A stretch of DNA of 64,000 bases. Origin: DATFDN01 sp963830565 (GTDB lineage: Bacteria; Pseudomonadota; Alphaproteobacteria; Acetobacterales; Acetobacteraceae). The notes beneath the pieces are model-generated. The model had not been told where the DNA came from. It worked only from the letters and a program-made list of their open reading frames with translations, and searched no databases. The DNA lies in NCBI GenBank assembly GCA_963830565.1, contig CAWHMO010000007.1, forward strand, positions 310,001 to 374,000, written 5' to 3'. How positions within the stretch are numbered: position 1 is the first letter of the stretch; every line of letters starts with the position of its first letter. Of the stretch, positions 20,163-29,762 are shown in pieces. The position numbers and the translations under genes were made by a program.

Positions 20163-22511
20163 CTAGCTCCCCCAGCGCCAGTTCGCGATCTCCGGCATGT
20201 CCTCGCCGTGGGCAGTGATATACGCCTTGTGCTCGGCCAGCACCGTCTCGAACCGGCGGATCACGTCGCCCGCATCGGCGCGCAGCCGGCTCGCCCGGTG
20301 CAGCGCCTCGATCGCCAAGTGGTAGCGGCTGATCCCGTTCACCACCAGCATGTCGAATGGCGTCGTCGTGGTGCCCTCCTCGCCATAGCCTTTCACATGG
20401 AAGCGGTCGGGACCGGGGCGACGATAGATCAGCTCGTGGATCAGCAGCGGGTAGCCGTGGAAGGCGAACACCACCGGCGCGGTGTTGGTGAACAGCGCCG
20501 CGAAGCTTGCCTCGTCCATGCCGTGCGGGTGATCGCCGGCCAATTCCAACGTCAGCAGATCGACCACGTTGACCACCCGCACCTTCAGCTCGGGCAACTC
20601 CCGCCTGAGCAGCCAGGCGGCCGCGACCGTCTCGCGCGTCGGCACGTCCCCGGCGGCGGCCAGCACCACATCGGGTTCGTCGGCGCAAGACGCCCAGTCC
20701 CATACCGAGGCGCCGCGGGCGCAATGCGCCCGCGCCGCCTCGACACCCAGCCATTGCCATTGCGGCTTTTTCGACGCCACGATCAGGTTGAGCAGCCCCT
20801 CGCCGCGCAGGCAGTGCTCGCCGATCGCCAGCAGGCAGTTGGCGTCGGGGGGCAGATAGACGCGGATCTCGGAGGATTTCTTCATCAGCATCGTGTTGAT
20901 GAAGGTCGGACCCTGATGGCTGTAGCCGTTGTGGTCCTGCTCCCAGACATGGCTGGTGAGCAGGTAATTCAGCGACGCAACCGGCTTCCGCCACGGCAGG
21001 TCGGCCGCCATCTTCTGCCACTTGGCGTATTGACCCATCATTGTGTCGATGATGCCGATGAAGGCCTCGTAGCAGGCCAGGACGCCGTGGCGGCCGGATA
21101 GCAGGTAGCCCTCCAACCAGCCCTCGCAGCAATGCTCCGACAGGATCTCCATCACCCGCCCGCCGCGGGCCATGGCGATGTCGGTGCGTGCGAGCGGCAG
21201 GTTCCACGCGCGCGAGGTTGCCTCGAACACTGCGCCGAGATGGTTGGAGTTGGTCTCGTCGGGGCAGAACAGGCGGAAATTGCGGGCCGTCTCGTTGGAA
21301 CGGAACACCTCGCGCAGCCAGGCGCCCAGCACCGAGGTATTCTCGGCCTGCGCCGCCCCTGGCGCCTCGAGGCGCACGGCGTAAGGCTCCCAATCAGGCA
21401 GGCTGAGCGGCTGGCGCAGGAGCCCGCCATTGGCGTGCGGGCTGCGTCCCAGCGTCCGCTCGGGCGGCGGCAGGACCTTGGTGATGGCCGGGATCGGCCG
21501 GCCCTCGCCATCGAACAACTCGTCGGGCTTGTACGAGCGCAGCCACTCCTGCAGTTCGCGCAGATGCGCGGGGTTGGTCCGCGGGTCCATGATCGGGACC
21601 TGGTGGCTGCGGAACGTGCCGACCACCGGCTCGCCGTCCAGCGTGCGCGGCCCGGTCATGCCCTTGGGCGTGCGCAGCACGATCACCGGCCAGCCGCTAT
21701 AGGCCGGTGCGGAGTCCGTGCGGGCGCGCGCCTGGATGGCGCGGATCTCGGATCGCGCCCACTCCAGCGCCTCGGCGAGCGGTTCGTGGAGCGGCGACGG
21801 GTACTCGCCGGCGACCTCGCGCATCACGTAACCGCAGCCCCTGAAGAACGCCGCCAATTCCTCGCTTGACATGCGGGCGAAGAAGGCCGGTCCGGACAGC
21901 TTCACGCCGTTGAGGTGCAGGATCGGCAGCACCGCCCCGTCGCGCGCCGGGTCGATGAACTTGGGCGAGTGCCAGGAGGCGGCAAGCGGGCCGGTTTCGG
22001 CCTCGCCGTCGCCCACAACGCAGACCACCATCAGGTCGGGGTTGTCGAAGGCGGCCCCGAAGGCGTGGACCAGGGAGTAGCCGAGCTCGCCGCCCTCGTG
22101 GATCGCGCCAGGCGTCAGCGCGGTCAGATGGCTCGGGAACCCGCCCGGCCAGGAGAAGTCGCGGATCAGCCGGGCCATACCCTGCCCGTCGCGCTTATAG
22201 GCAGGATAGATGTCGCCCAGCGTGCCCTCAAGCCAGAGGCAGCCCAGGATCGCCGGCGCCCCATGCCCCGGTCCGACCATCAGCATGGCGCTCTGGCCGG
22301 TGTCGCGGACCAGACGCGAGACATGGGCATAGATCAGGTTCAGACCGGGCTGGGTGCCCCAATGGCCGAGCAGGCGCGGCTTGATGTCCTCGGGCCTGAG
22401 CGGCTCGCGCAGCCGCGTGTTCTCCCGCAGGTAAATCTGCGCCGCGCCCAGATAATTGGCGGCGCGCACGAAGGCGTCGAGCTGGCCGAGGCTCTCGGGC
22501 GACAGAGGCAT
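20163..22511 (-). CDS. xfp: Phosphoketolase (xylulose-5-P/fructose-6-P)
   Basis: A 782-residue TPP enzyme cleaving xylulose 5-phosphate and/or fructose 6-phosphate with phosphate to acetyl-phosphate and an aldose phosphate. N-terminal domain blocks are full length: YLGAAQIYLRENTRL, HWGTQPGLNLIYAH, GPGHGAPA, FSWPGGFPSH and the TPP motif GDGEAETGPLA. The C-terminal domain includes SHVWEQDHNGYSHQGP and HPHGMDEASF. Phosphoketolase is frequent in acetic acid bacteria and other Rhodospirillales. No acetate kinase or phosphotransacetylase is adjacent. It converges on the acyl-CoA ligase with the repeat between them. Confidence 0.95.
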   Translation of the reverse strand: MPLSPESLGQLDAFVRAANYLGAAQIYLRENTRLREPLRPEDIKPRLLGHWGTQPGLNLIYAHVSRLVRDTGQSAMLMVGPGHGAPAILGCLWLEGTLGDIYPAYKRDGQGMARLIRDFSWPGGFPSHLTALTPGAIHEGGELGYSLVHAFGAAFDNPDLMVVCVVGDGEAETGPLAASWHSPKFIDPARDGAVLPILHLNGVKLSGPAFFARMSSEELAAFFRGCGYVMREVAGEYPSPLHEPLAEALEWARSEIRAIQARARTDSAPAYSGWPVIVLRTPKGMTGPRTLDGEPVVGTFRSHQVPIMDPRTNPAHLRELQEWLRSYKPDELFDGEGRPIPAITKVLPPPERTLGRSPHANGGLLRQPLSLPDWEPYAVRLEAPGAAQAENTSVLGAWLREVFRSNETARNFRLFCPDETNSNHLGAVFEATSRAWNLPLARTDIAMARGGRVMEILSEHCCEGWLEGYLLSGRHGVLACYEAFIGIIDTMMGQYAKWQKMAADLPWRKPVASLNYLLTSHVWEQDHNGYSHQGPTFINTMLMKKSSEIRVYLPPDANCLLAIGEHCLRGEGLLNLIVASKKPQWQWLGVEAARAHCARGASVWDWASCADEPDVVLAAAGDVPTRETVAAAWLLRRELPELKVRVVNVVDLLTLELAGDHPHGMDEASFAALFTNTAPVVFAFHGYPLLIHELIYRRPGPDRFHVKGYGEEGTTTTPFDMLVVNGISRYHLAIEALHRASRLRADAGDVIRRFETVLAEHKAYITAHGEDMPEIANWRWGS

Positions 22512-22635
22512 AATGCAGTCCTCCCCGTATATCGCACCGGGCTAGCACTCAAATGCGCCAGCCGGACATCACGCGAGGGCGAGCCGCGCCTTGCATGGAT
22601 ACCGGCGGGGGATAGTCTGCCTACCGGAGGCGCGA

Positions 22636-24063
22636 ATGCCCGATACCGTCCCAGCCGCAACCCTGATCGAGCGCCTGCGCGCGCTGCTCGGCCCGCGCGG
22701 GCTGCTGACTGATCCGGCCGACACCACTTCCTATGTCGAGGACTGGCGCCACCTGTATCGCGGACGCACTCCGGCCGTGGTGCGTCCGGCGAGCACCGAC
22801 GAAACCGCCGCCGTGCTGCGTCTCTGCGCCGAGGCAGGCGTTCCCGTCGTGCCGCAGGGCGGGAATACCTCGATGGTCGGCGGCGCCACGCCGTCCGAGG
22901 ACGGGAGCGAGATCGTGTTGAGCCTTGCCCGGCTCAACCGCGTCCGCGCCATCGACCCGGCGGATCTCAGCTTGACGGTGGAGGCCGGTGCCACGCTGAA
23001 GGCGGCGCAGATCGCGGCGGAGGAGGCGGGATGCCTGCTGCCGCTCTCGATCTCTTCGGAGGGAACCGCCCAGATCGGCGGCATCCTGGCCACCAATGCC
23101 GGGGGCAACAATACGCTCCGCTACGGCAATGCCCGCGACCTGGTACTCGGGCTGGAGGTCGTGCTTGCCGATGGCGCGGTGTGGAACGGGCTGCGGCGGC
23201 TGCGCAAGGACAACACCGGGTATTGCCTGCGTCAGTTGTTCGTCGGCTCCGAGGGAACGCTCGGCGTCATCACCGCCGCCGTGCTGAAGCTCGTGCCGCG
23301 CCCGCGCGAGACGGCGGTGGCGCTCTGTGCCTTGCCTTCGCCCGAGGCGGCGCTCGATCTGCTCACCCGCTTGCAGTCGCACGACCCCGGCGCGGTGCAG
23401 GCCTTCGAGTACATGTCCGGAACCGGCATGGGCTTCGTGCTGAAGCACATCCCCGGCGCGAGCCTGCCCCTGTCCGCACCGGCCGCGCACTATGCGCTGA
23501 TCGAGCTGGCCACGCCGCGCGCCGAGGGCGGCCTGCGCGCCTTGTTCGAAGCGGTGCTGGAGCAGGCACTGGGGGACGACGTGATCACCGACGCCGCGAT
23601 TGCCGAGAGCGAGGCCCAGCGCGCCGCCATCTGGCGGCTGCGCGAGGAACACTCCGAGGCGCAGAAGCGCGAGGGCGCGTCGGTCAAGAACGACGTCTCG
23701 GTGCCGGTCTCGAAAGTCCCGGCCTTCATCCGCGCCGCCACCGAGGCCTGCGAGCGGCTGATGCCGGGCATCCGCGCCGTGCCGTTCGGCCACCTCGGCG
23801 ACGGCAACATCCACTTCAACCTGGAGCAGCCCGAGGGTGCCGATCCCGACTGGTTCGTCGCCCAGGACCACGCGATCATGGACACGGTGAATCAGGTGGT
23901 GCGCACCTTCGGCGGCAGCTTCTCGGCCGAGCACGGGGTCGGGCGGCTGAAGCCCTACATGATGCCCGAGTGGCGAGGCGGGGCGGAGCTGGATCTGATG
24001 CGCAAGATCAAGGCGGCGCTCGATCCGCGCGGGATGCTGAATCCCGGCAAGGTGCTTCCTTAA
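22636..24063 (+). CDS. FAD-linked oxidase (GlcD/D-2-hydroxyacid dehydrogenase type)
   Basis: A 475-residue flavoprotein of the VAO/PCMH family. ATG 22636 follows CCGGAGG at five bases. The FAD-binding half contains VPQGGNTSMVGGATPS and SEGTAQIGGILATNAGGNN. The C-terminal FAD-oxidase domain has VPFGHLGDGNIHFNL and FSAEHGVGRLKPYM, both conserved in D-lactate, D-2-hydroxyglutarate and glycolate (GlcD) dehydrogenases. It probably oxidises a D-2-hydroxy acid and passes electrons to quinone or ETF. It diverges from xfp with a 124-base gap. The exact substrate is undetermined; no glcE/glcF follow. Confidence 0.9.
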   Translation: MPDTVPAATLIERLRALLGPRGLLTDPADTTSYVEDWRHLYRGRTPAVVRPASTDETAAVLRLCAEAGVPVVPQGGNTSMVGGATPSEDGSEIVLSLARLNRVRAIDPADLSLTVEAGATLKAAQIAAEEAGCLLPLSISSEGTAQIGGILATNAGGNNTLRYGNARDLVLGLEVVLADGAVWNGLRRLRKDNTGYCLRQLFVGSEGTLGVITAAVLKLVPRPRETAVALCALPSPEAALDLLTRLQSHDPGAVQAFEYMSGTGMGFVLKHIPGASLPLSAPAAHYALIELATPRAEGGLRALFEAVLEQALGDDVITDAAIAESEAQRAAIWRLREEHSEAQKREGASVKNDVSVPVSKVPAFIRAATEACERLMPGIRAVPFGHLGDGNIHFNLEQPEGADPDWFVAQDHAIMDTVNQVVRTFGGSFSAEHGVGRLKPYMMPEWRGGAELDLMRKIKAALDPRGMLNPGKVLP

Positions 24064-24161
24064 CCGTCCGCGAGATCACGCGATCTTAGCCTTTCACGAT
24101 ATCGTTTTCTGGACATCTGCTGCCCTGGTGCCACTCATGAAGCCTGAATCCAGGAGGGATC

Positions 24162-25370
24162 ATGTCCTACCAACCGCTCTCGTCTCCGGCAGTGCTGGTG
24201 TCTGTCCCTTTGCCGGCCGGCGCAAATGCGCAGGATATCGCGTTCTTGCAGCAGGCCTCCCAATCGAACTCCTTGGAAATCATCGAAGCAACTTTGGCGC
24301 AGACGAAAGCGACCAATCCGGCGACGAAGCAGTTCGCGAGCTGGATGGTCGTTGACCATGGCGGCGTCGGTCCGACCCTCGCTCTGCTGGCCCAGTCACT
24401 CGGCGTGACGCTGCCCAGCTCCTTTACGCCCTCGCAAGCGACGGAGTTCAACAACCTTAGCTCACTCAGCGGTCCTGCCTTCGACGCCAATTATGCGGTC
24501 GGCGACGTCTCGGATCACCAGCAGACTCTGGCGCTGTTCCAGCAGGAGGCCGCCAACGGACAGAACGCGGCCGTGGTCGCCTTCGCGAAGCAACTGATCC
24601 CGACCCTGCAAGCGCATCTGGCGGCTTCCGAACAGCTTGTTGCCGCAACCACCGGCATCGCGCTGCCGGTCGACATGGTCACGTCCCCGACGCCGCTGAC
24701 GCCGAACGGTGCCGCGCTCGGCACGCCGAACGCGCAGGATGCCGCCTTCGTGCAGACCGCAGGCGTGGCGAACATGGCGGAGGTCGCGCAGGGCCAGCTC
24801 GCCGCCCGGCAGACAGGCAACCCGGCGGCAAATCAGTTCGCGAATTGGATGACCGCCGATCACTCCGGCGCGGAGGCTTCATTGCAGACGCTTGCCAGCC
24901 AGGAGGGATTGTCGCTCCCGAGCGGGCTCGATCAGGCCAACCAGCAGTTGCTCGGGCAATTGCAGCCGCTGACTGACGGCGCGTTCTTCGCCGTCTATGT
25001 GACCGGCCAGATCCTTGCCCACACGCAATCCCTCACCGCCTTCATACAAGAAGCGCAGTACGGTCAGGATACGGCCATCAAGGCCTACGCTTCAGCGGGC
25101 ATCTCGACGCTTGCAGGCCATCTTGCGAGTGCGCTGACGCTTGAGCAGTCGACCCCTGGCGCGTCGTCAGGTGCGCCCGCCATCGACCAAGGGTTGACGA
25201 GCCTGCTCAACACCGCGGCGGCAACGGGCAACGCTACCCTGCTGAACGAGATGCGGCAGATCGCGGCGCTTCAGCCCGGTTTCACCTATACCCCGCCGAC
25301 GGCGGCAGCCGCGGCCCTCTCACCAACGGCATCCGCAACCGTGATGCCGATGCTAACGATGTCCCATTGA
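24162..25370 (+). CDS. Protein with two DUF4142 domains
   Basis: A 402-residue protein starting at ATG 24162 after AGGAGGG. It contains two tandem DUF4142/ferritin-like helical domains: roughly residues 25-165 (AQDIAFLQQASQSNSLEIIE... FASWMVVDHGGV... TLQAHLAASEQL) and 185-330 (AQDAAFVQTAGVANMAEVAQ... FANWMTADHSGA... TLAGHLASALTL). In each, a His pair (VDH/ADH and the later AHL/GHL) is where metal ligands lie in ferritin-like folds. The last ~70 residues are Ala/Thr/Pro rich. Most DUF4142 proteins are secreted, but the N-terminus here is only weakly hydrophobic. Function is unknown; stress-associated in some bacteria. Confidence 0.8.
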   Translation: MSYQPLSSPAVLVSVPLPAGANAQDIAFLQQASQSNSLEIIEATLAQTKATNPATKQFASWMVVDHGGVGPTLALLAQSLGVTLPSSFTPSQATEFNNLSSLSGPAFDANYAVGDVSDHQQTLALFQQEAANGQNAAVVAFAKQLIPTLQAHLAASEQLVAATTGIALPVDMVTSPTPLTPNGAALGTPNAQDAAFVQTAGVANMAEVAQGQLAARQTGNPAANQFANWMTADHSGAEASLQTLASQEGLSLPSGLDQANQQLLGQLQPLTDGAFFAVYVTGQILAHTQSLTAFIQEAQYGQDTAIKAYASAGISTLAGHLASALTLEQSTPGASSGAPAIDQGLTSLLNTAAATGNATLLNEMRQIAALQPGFTYTPPTAAAAALSPTASATVMPMLTMSH

Positions 25371-25487
25371 ACGACTGGTGGCCAACGCCTTCACGGACCG
25401 CCAACGACGCCTTCAGGAGCCCGGACAGGGGATGAAACCGTCCACCGCAGTCCCGGGTTCATGGGCGAAAGGTGTGCGGGGACAGGC

Positions 25488-26558
25488 GTGACAGAGGCGT
25501 GGATCAACCGGATCGGCACTGCCGTTCCCATGCACGACGTGCATACGGAGTTCGTGGAGTTCGGCCGCACCCTGCTGCCGGACGAGCGCAGCCGTGCGCT
25601 GTTCGACCGCATGGCCGGGGTGGCGGAGATCGCGCACCGTTATGCGATCTTCGCGCCCGGTCCGATGCCGCGCACCGACGCGTTGGACGAGGAGGGCTTC
25701 TATCGGCGTGGCGCGTTCCCCTCCACTGCCCAGCGTATGGCACGGTTTCAGGCGCCGGCGCTCGACCTGGCGCAGACAGCGGTCGATCGCCTCGACTTCG
25801 GCCCTGGCGAGCGGGCGCGAATCACCCATCTGGTTGTCGCTAGCTGCACGGGTTTTTCCGCTCCTGGTCTCGATTTTCGCCTGATGCGCGCGGCCGGGCT
25901 GCCGGAGACGGTCGAGCGTACCATGATAGGCTTCATGGGCTGCTTCGCCGCCGTGAATGCGCTCAGGCTCGCCCGCCATATCGTCCGCTCCGAGCCGGCC
26001 TCGCGCGTGCTGGTGATCAATCTCGAGCTTTGCAGCCTGCACTTGCAGGAGGAATGGGAGCTGACGCGGATGCTCAGCTTCCTGCTGTTCGGCGACGGCG
26101 CCAGCGCCGCTCTGGTCACGGCCGATCCGGACGGGCTGGCCCTTGGGACATTCCGCACCGAGGTCGCGCCCAACACCGACGGGCTGATCACCTGGGATGT
26201 CGGCGACAGCGGCTTCGAGATGCACCTTTCGGGCCAGGTTCCGATCCAGATTTGCGGGTTCGTGCGCACCAAGGGAGCGGCGCTGCTGCGGACGCTGGGC
26301 GTTCCGGAACCAGTTCATTGGGCGGTTCACGCCGGTGGACGGACGATCCTGGACGCGGTGCAGGAGGGGTTCGATCTCGGCCCCGAGGCGCTGCGCCACT
26401 CCCGCGCTGTGCTGCGCGACTTCGGCAACATGTCCTCGGCCACGCTGATGTTCGTGCTGAGCGGCATCCTCACCGGCCCGCGCGTGCCGGGGCCGGGAAT
26501 TGGCATGGCATTCGGGCCGGGGCTGACCGTCGAGAGCTTTGCCTTCCGTGCCGCCTGA
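25488..26558 (+). CDS. Type III polyketide synthase (chalcone synthase-like)
   Basis: A homodimeric ketosynthase of ~356 residues that extends an acyl-CoA starter with malonyl-CoA. GTG 25488 is chosen because TEAWINRIGTAVP is the usual N-terminus; an ATG at 25461 gives nine more residues. The catalytic triad is complete: Cys152 (GFMGCFAA), His281 (WAVHAGGR) and Asn314 (GNMSSATL). Family blocks SCTGFSAPGLDF and LSFLLFGDGASAALV are present. It overlaps the next methyltransferase by 11 bases. Alkylresorcinol or alkylpyrone products are typical for bacterial type III enzymes of this context, but product prediction is not possible from sequence alone. Confidence 0.92.
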   Translation: MTEAWINRIGTAVPMHDVHTEFVEFGRTLLPDERSRALFDRMAGVAEIAHRYAIFAPGPMPRTDALDEEGFYRRGAFPSTAQRMARFQAPALDLAQTAVDRLDFGPGERARITHLVVASCTGFSAPGLDFRLMRAAGLPETVERTMIGFMGCFAAVNALRLARHIVRSEPASRVLVINLELCSLHLQEEWELTRMLSFLLFGDGASAALVTADPDGLALGTFRTEVAPNTDGLITWDVGDSGFEMHLSGQVPIQICGFVRTKGAALLRTLGVPEPVHWAVHAGGRTILDAVQEGFDLGPEALRHSRAVLRDFGNMSSATLMFVLSGILTGPRVPGPGIGMAFGPGLTVESFAFRAA

Positions 26559-27276
26559 CACGGCCCCTGGCTGGCTGGCCCGACGCAGCGAGCAACCGGA
26601 GCGGATGGATGCGGAGCTGACGGAGTATGAGGAGTACCGGCGCTGTCTCGCCGACCTCGCCCGCGTCAACCGGCTCACCTTCACCCATCGCGCGACGCTC
26701 GCCTGGTTGCGACGCCAGGCAGTCGGCCTGTCTGCCTTCTCCCTGCTGGACGTGGCCTGCGGTCATGGCGACTTCCTGCGCGGCGTGCGGCGCTGGGCGC
26801 ATCGGTCGGGCAAGCAGGCGAGGCTGGTCGGGCTCGATCGCCACCCCTGGAGCGCGCGCGCCGCCCGAGAGGCGACCCCGCCGCAGGACGAGATCACCTT
26901 CGTCACCGCCGACGTCTTCGACTTTCACCCCGAGACGAAGTTCGATTTCATCGTCAGCTCGCAGTTCCTGCACCACCTGACCGACGCGGAGGCGGCGGCC
27001 TTCATCGCGTGGCAGGAGGCATACGCGGTGCGCGGCTGGTTCGTATCCGACATCCATCGCCATCCTCTCGCCTATCTGGGCTTCCCGGTCCTAGCGACGG
27101 CGGCGCGCTGGCACGAGCTGGTTCGCTGGGACGGGCGCGTATCCATTGCGCGCGGCTTCCGCCCGGCCGAGCTGCGCGCGCTCGCCACCGCCGCCGGGCT
27201 TCCGGGGGAGGACGTGACGGTGCGGCGCCATCCGCCATTCCGGCTGGGTTTGGCGCGCGCGAAGGCGATCACTTAG
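26548..27276 (+). CDS. SAM-dependent methyltransferase linked to the type III PKS
   Basis: A ~242-residue class I methyltransferase. GTG 26548 (11-base overlap with the PKS stop, GAGAG 11 bases upstream) is preferred; TTG 26539 and ATG 26605 are alternatives. The SAM motif is LLDVACGHGDFLRGVRR, followed by LVGLDRHPWSARAA and VTADVFDFHPETKFDFIVSSQFLHHL. The overlap argues that it modifies the PKS product, for example by O- or C-methylation of a phenolic lipid. Related clusters usually also encode an FAD-dependent oxidoreductase; none follows here. Confidence 0.85.
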   Translation: MPPDTAPGWLARRSEQPERMDAELTEYEEYRRCLADLARVNRLTFTHRATLAWLRRQAVGLSAFSLLDVACGHGDFLRGVRRWAHRSGKQARLVGLDRHPWSARAAREATPPQDEITFVTADVFDFHPETKFDFIVSSQFLHHLTDAEAAAFIAWQEAYAVRGWFVSDIHRHPLAYLGFPVLATAARWHELVRWDGRVSIARGFRPAELRALATAAGLPGEDVTVRRHPPFRLGLARAKAIT

Positions 27277-27448
27277 GACGCCTTCCAAATCGCGCGGCGC
27301 ACGCGCCTTCAGCATGCGCGCGACACGGCAATGCCCTTGCCATTTTCACAATGACGGCAGTCGCCGAGCTCCCGACCGATCCATTCACGAAATGTAAACG
27401 GTCCATCCTGCATAGCGCCCGAGCTGATTTACAGCCCGGAGGCGTACA

Positions 27449-27715
27449 ATGCCCGGCCGATCTCGGCATCGCCGGCCGATGGACAACGCTCCGCGCGACG
27501 GCACCTCGGTCCGCCTCTGGATCGCGAGCGAGCCGGAGCCCGTCATCGCGCACTGGTCTCGTCAAATGGAGGGGTGGCTGCAAGACGACGATCCTCAGCG
27601 GAGGGTTCTGCATGGCGTTGGGGGCTGGGCGCCGTACCCGGGCACAGCGGCCCAGCCCGCCGCGATCGTCCAGGCCAGGCAAACGCGGCGACGACGTCCT
27701 CCCTCCAAGTCCTAG
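27449..27715 (+). CDS. Small conserved hypothetical protein (PMDxAPRDGT motif)
   Basis: An 88-residue product; ATG 27449 follows GGAGG at six bases. The core PMDNAPRDGTSVRLW, then PVIAHWSRQMEGWLQDDD and VGGWAPY, matches a family of short alphaproteobacterial proteins with spaced Trp residues and the APRDGT turn. Function is unknown. The last four bases overlap the 3' end of the convergent lhgO gene. The 172 bases before it hold no gene; a weak stem GGCAA/TTGCC followed by ATTTT lies near 27330-27350. Confidence 0.6.
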   Translation: MPGRSRHRRPMDNAPRDGTSVRLWIASEPEPVIAHWSRQMEGWLQDDDPQRRVLHGVGGWAPYPGTAAQPAAIVQARQTRRRRPPSKS

Positions 27716-28819
27716 CCGGTCCGGCTCACCTCCACCACGTAGTCGGCCAAGGCGAGGGAGGCGGTGAGGCCGGGGCTTTCGATGCCGAACAGGTTGATGA
27801 GCCCGGGTACCCCGTGCGTCTGCGGCCCCTGAATGACGAAATCCTGGGAGGCGACGGAGGGCGGGACGATCTTCGGGCGGATGCCGGAGTAGCCGGGCTG
27901 GATCGCGCCGTCCTTCAGGGCGGGCCAGTAGCGGCGCACGGCGGCGTAGAACTTCTCCGCCCGCGCGGGATCGACCGTGTAGTCGATCGTATCGACCCAC
28001 TCGACGTCGGGGCCGAAGCGGGCTTGGCCCCCGAGATCGATGGTCAGATGCACGCCGAGCCCGCCCGGCACCGGGACGGGGTAGATCAGGCGCGAGAAGG
28101 GCGAGCGGCCGGTCAGGGTAAAGTAGTTGCCCTTGGCGTAGTAGGCGGTCGGCACGCGCTCGGGCGGCATCCCCGCGATCCGCCTAGCCAGATCCGGCGC
28201 GTGCAGGCCGGCGGAGTTGACCAGCAGCCGGCAGCGCAAGGTGATCGGGTCGGTGCCCCCGACATCGACCTCGATGCCACCTCGATCGAACGCGGGCAGC
28301 CGTGACGGGGCTGAAGAATACACAGGCGGCGCCGGCGTTTTCGGCATCACCCTGCAAGGCGAGCATGTAGGCGTGGCTGTCGATAACCCCGGTCACGGGC
28401 GAGAACAGCGCGCTGGTGCAGCGCAGATTCGGCTCCAGCGCGACCGCCTCAGCTTCGGTCAGCACGCGCATACCTTCGACTCCATTGGCCTCGGCACGCG
28501 CCTTGATGCCGGCGAGCTTCCCATCCTCCTCGGCGCTGGTGGCCACGATCAGCTTGCCGCAATTGCTGAACGGCACGCCGTGCTCACGGCAATACGGGTA
28601 CAGCGCGCGGCGGCCGGCGACGCAGAAGCGGGCCATGAAGCTGCCCGCCGGGTAGTAGATGCCGGCATGGATCACCTCGCTGTTGCGCGAGGAGGTCTCC
28701 GTACCGATGCCCTCGGCCATCTCCAGCACGATGACCTCGCGCCCGGCGAGCGCCAGCGCGCGAGCGACCGCCAGGCCGACTACGCCGGCGCCGATCACGA
28801 TGCAATCAACTGAGTCCAC
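27712..28819 (-). pseudogene. lhgO: L-2-hydroxyglutarate oxidase-like FAD enzyme (LhgO), one frame shift
   Basis: A DAO-family flavoprotein of ~368 residues. The N-terminal frame from ATG 28819 has the dinucleotide motif VIGAGVVGLAVARALA, then SSRNSEVIHAGIYYPAGS, characteristic of LhgO, and GVIDSHAYMLALQGDAE. An extra base within 28295-28306 moves to the second frame (RLPAFDRGGIEVDVGG... LLVNSAGLHAPDLA... AKGNYFTLTG... GIRPKI... FGIESPGLTASLALADYV). Both halves match the family without gaps, so a sequencing error is likely. The enzyme would return L-2-hydroxyglutarate to 2-oxoglutarate, feeding electrons to the membrane. It diverges from the aldose epimerase gene. Confidence 0.86.
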
Positions 28820-28879
28820 TTGCCTCTCCCGCTCACGGGACGATCATCAGGGGACGGCAGCGGAAAGCAAGGATCGGGG

Positions 28880-29761
28880 ATGCTGACATTGCAGGCAGGG
28901 GAGGGGTCGCTGACGCTCGCCCCCGAGCTGGGCGGGTCGATCGTGGGCTGGACGGTGGGTCCGCATCACGTGCTGCGCCCGCCGCTGGTGGACGCGCTGG
29001 TGCAGGGCAGCGCGCGCGGAATGGCGGCGTTTCCTCTGGTGCCGTACTCCAATCGGATCGACCACGGACGATTTGATTTCGGGGGGCGGAGCTACCAGTT
29101 GGCGCGCAATTTCGGTGACGAGCCGCACAGCATCCATGGAGTGGGCTGGACCAGCGTGTGGGATGCCGCCGAGGTCTCGGCGCGCGCCGCGCGGCTGACC
29201 CTGGTGCATGACGGGCGGGGCGCGGCGGCGCTCGGCTGGCCGTTCCCGTTCGACTCCGAACTGCGCTTCACCCTGGAGCCGGACGGGTTGACCGTGGCGT
29301 TGGCCATGACCAACCGCCACGACCAACCGGCGCCGGCCGGGCTGGGGCTGCACCCTTTCTTCCCGCGGACGGAAACGGCGACGCTGCGGTTCTCCGCCTC
29401 CGGCGTCTGGCGCAACGGGGCGGATCACCTGCCGATCGAGCACGTCGCCGTACCGCCCGATTGGGACCACCGCACGCCGCGCCGCGTCGGCTCGGCCGTC
29501 CTCGACAATCTGTTCACGGGCTGGGACGGCGAGGCGGAGATCACGCTGGCGCCCTCGCCGATCGTGGTGCGACTGTCGGCATCCGACCTGTTCCGACGAC
29601 TGGTTGTGTATGTGCCGGACGGCAAGCCCTATTTCGCGACCGAGCCGGTGAGCCATCGGACGGACGCGATCAACCATCTGGGGCAGGGCGAGGACACTGG
29701 GCTCCGCATCCTGGAACCGGGCGAGACGCTGGCGGGCGAAGTGCGGTTCCGGCTCGGCTAG
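28880..29761 (+). CDS. Aldose 1-epimerase family protein
   Basis: A 293-residue galactose-mutarotase-like protein. ATG 28880 follows AAGGA at seven bases. Conserved residues: N/R in PYSNRIDHGRFDFGG, the His of HSIHGVGW, the second His in GLHPFF, the acidic region NLFTGWDGEAEITLA and C-terminal FATEPVSHRTDAIN, where the general base Glu lies in FATEPV. It interconverts alpha and beta anomers of a sugar in the cytoplasm. Substrate unknown; DgoK and an SMP-30 lactonase elsewhere in the window fit oxidative sugar catabolism. Its stop lies one base from that of the convergent GST. Confidence 0.88.
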   Translation: MLTLQAGEGSLTLAPELGGSIVGWTVGPHHVLRPPLVDALVQGSARGMAAFPLVPYSNRIDHGRFDFGGRSYQLARNFGDEPHSIHGVGWTSVWDAAEVSARAARLTLVHDGRGAAALGWPFPFDSELRFTLEPDGLTVALAMTNRHDQPAPAGLGLHPFFPRTETATLRFSASGVWRNGADHLPIEHVAVPPDWDHRTPRRVGSAVLDNLFTGWDGEAEITLAPSPIVVRLSASDLFRRLVVYVPDGKPYFATEPVSHRTDAINHLGQGEDTGLRILEPGETLAGEVRFRLG

Positions 29762-29762
29762 A

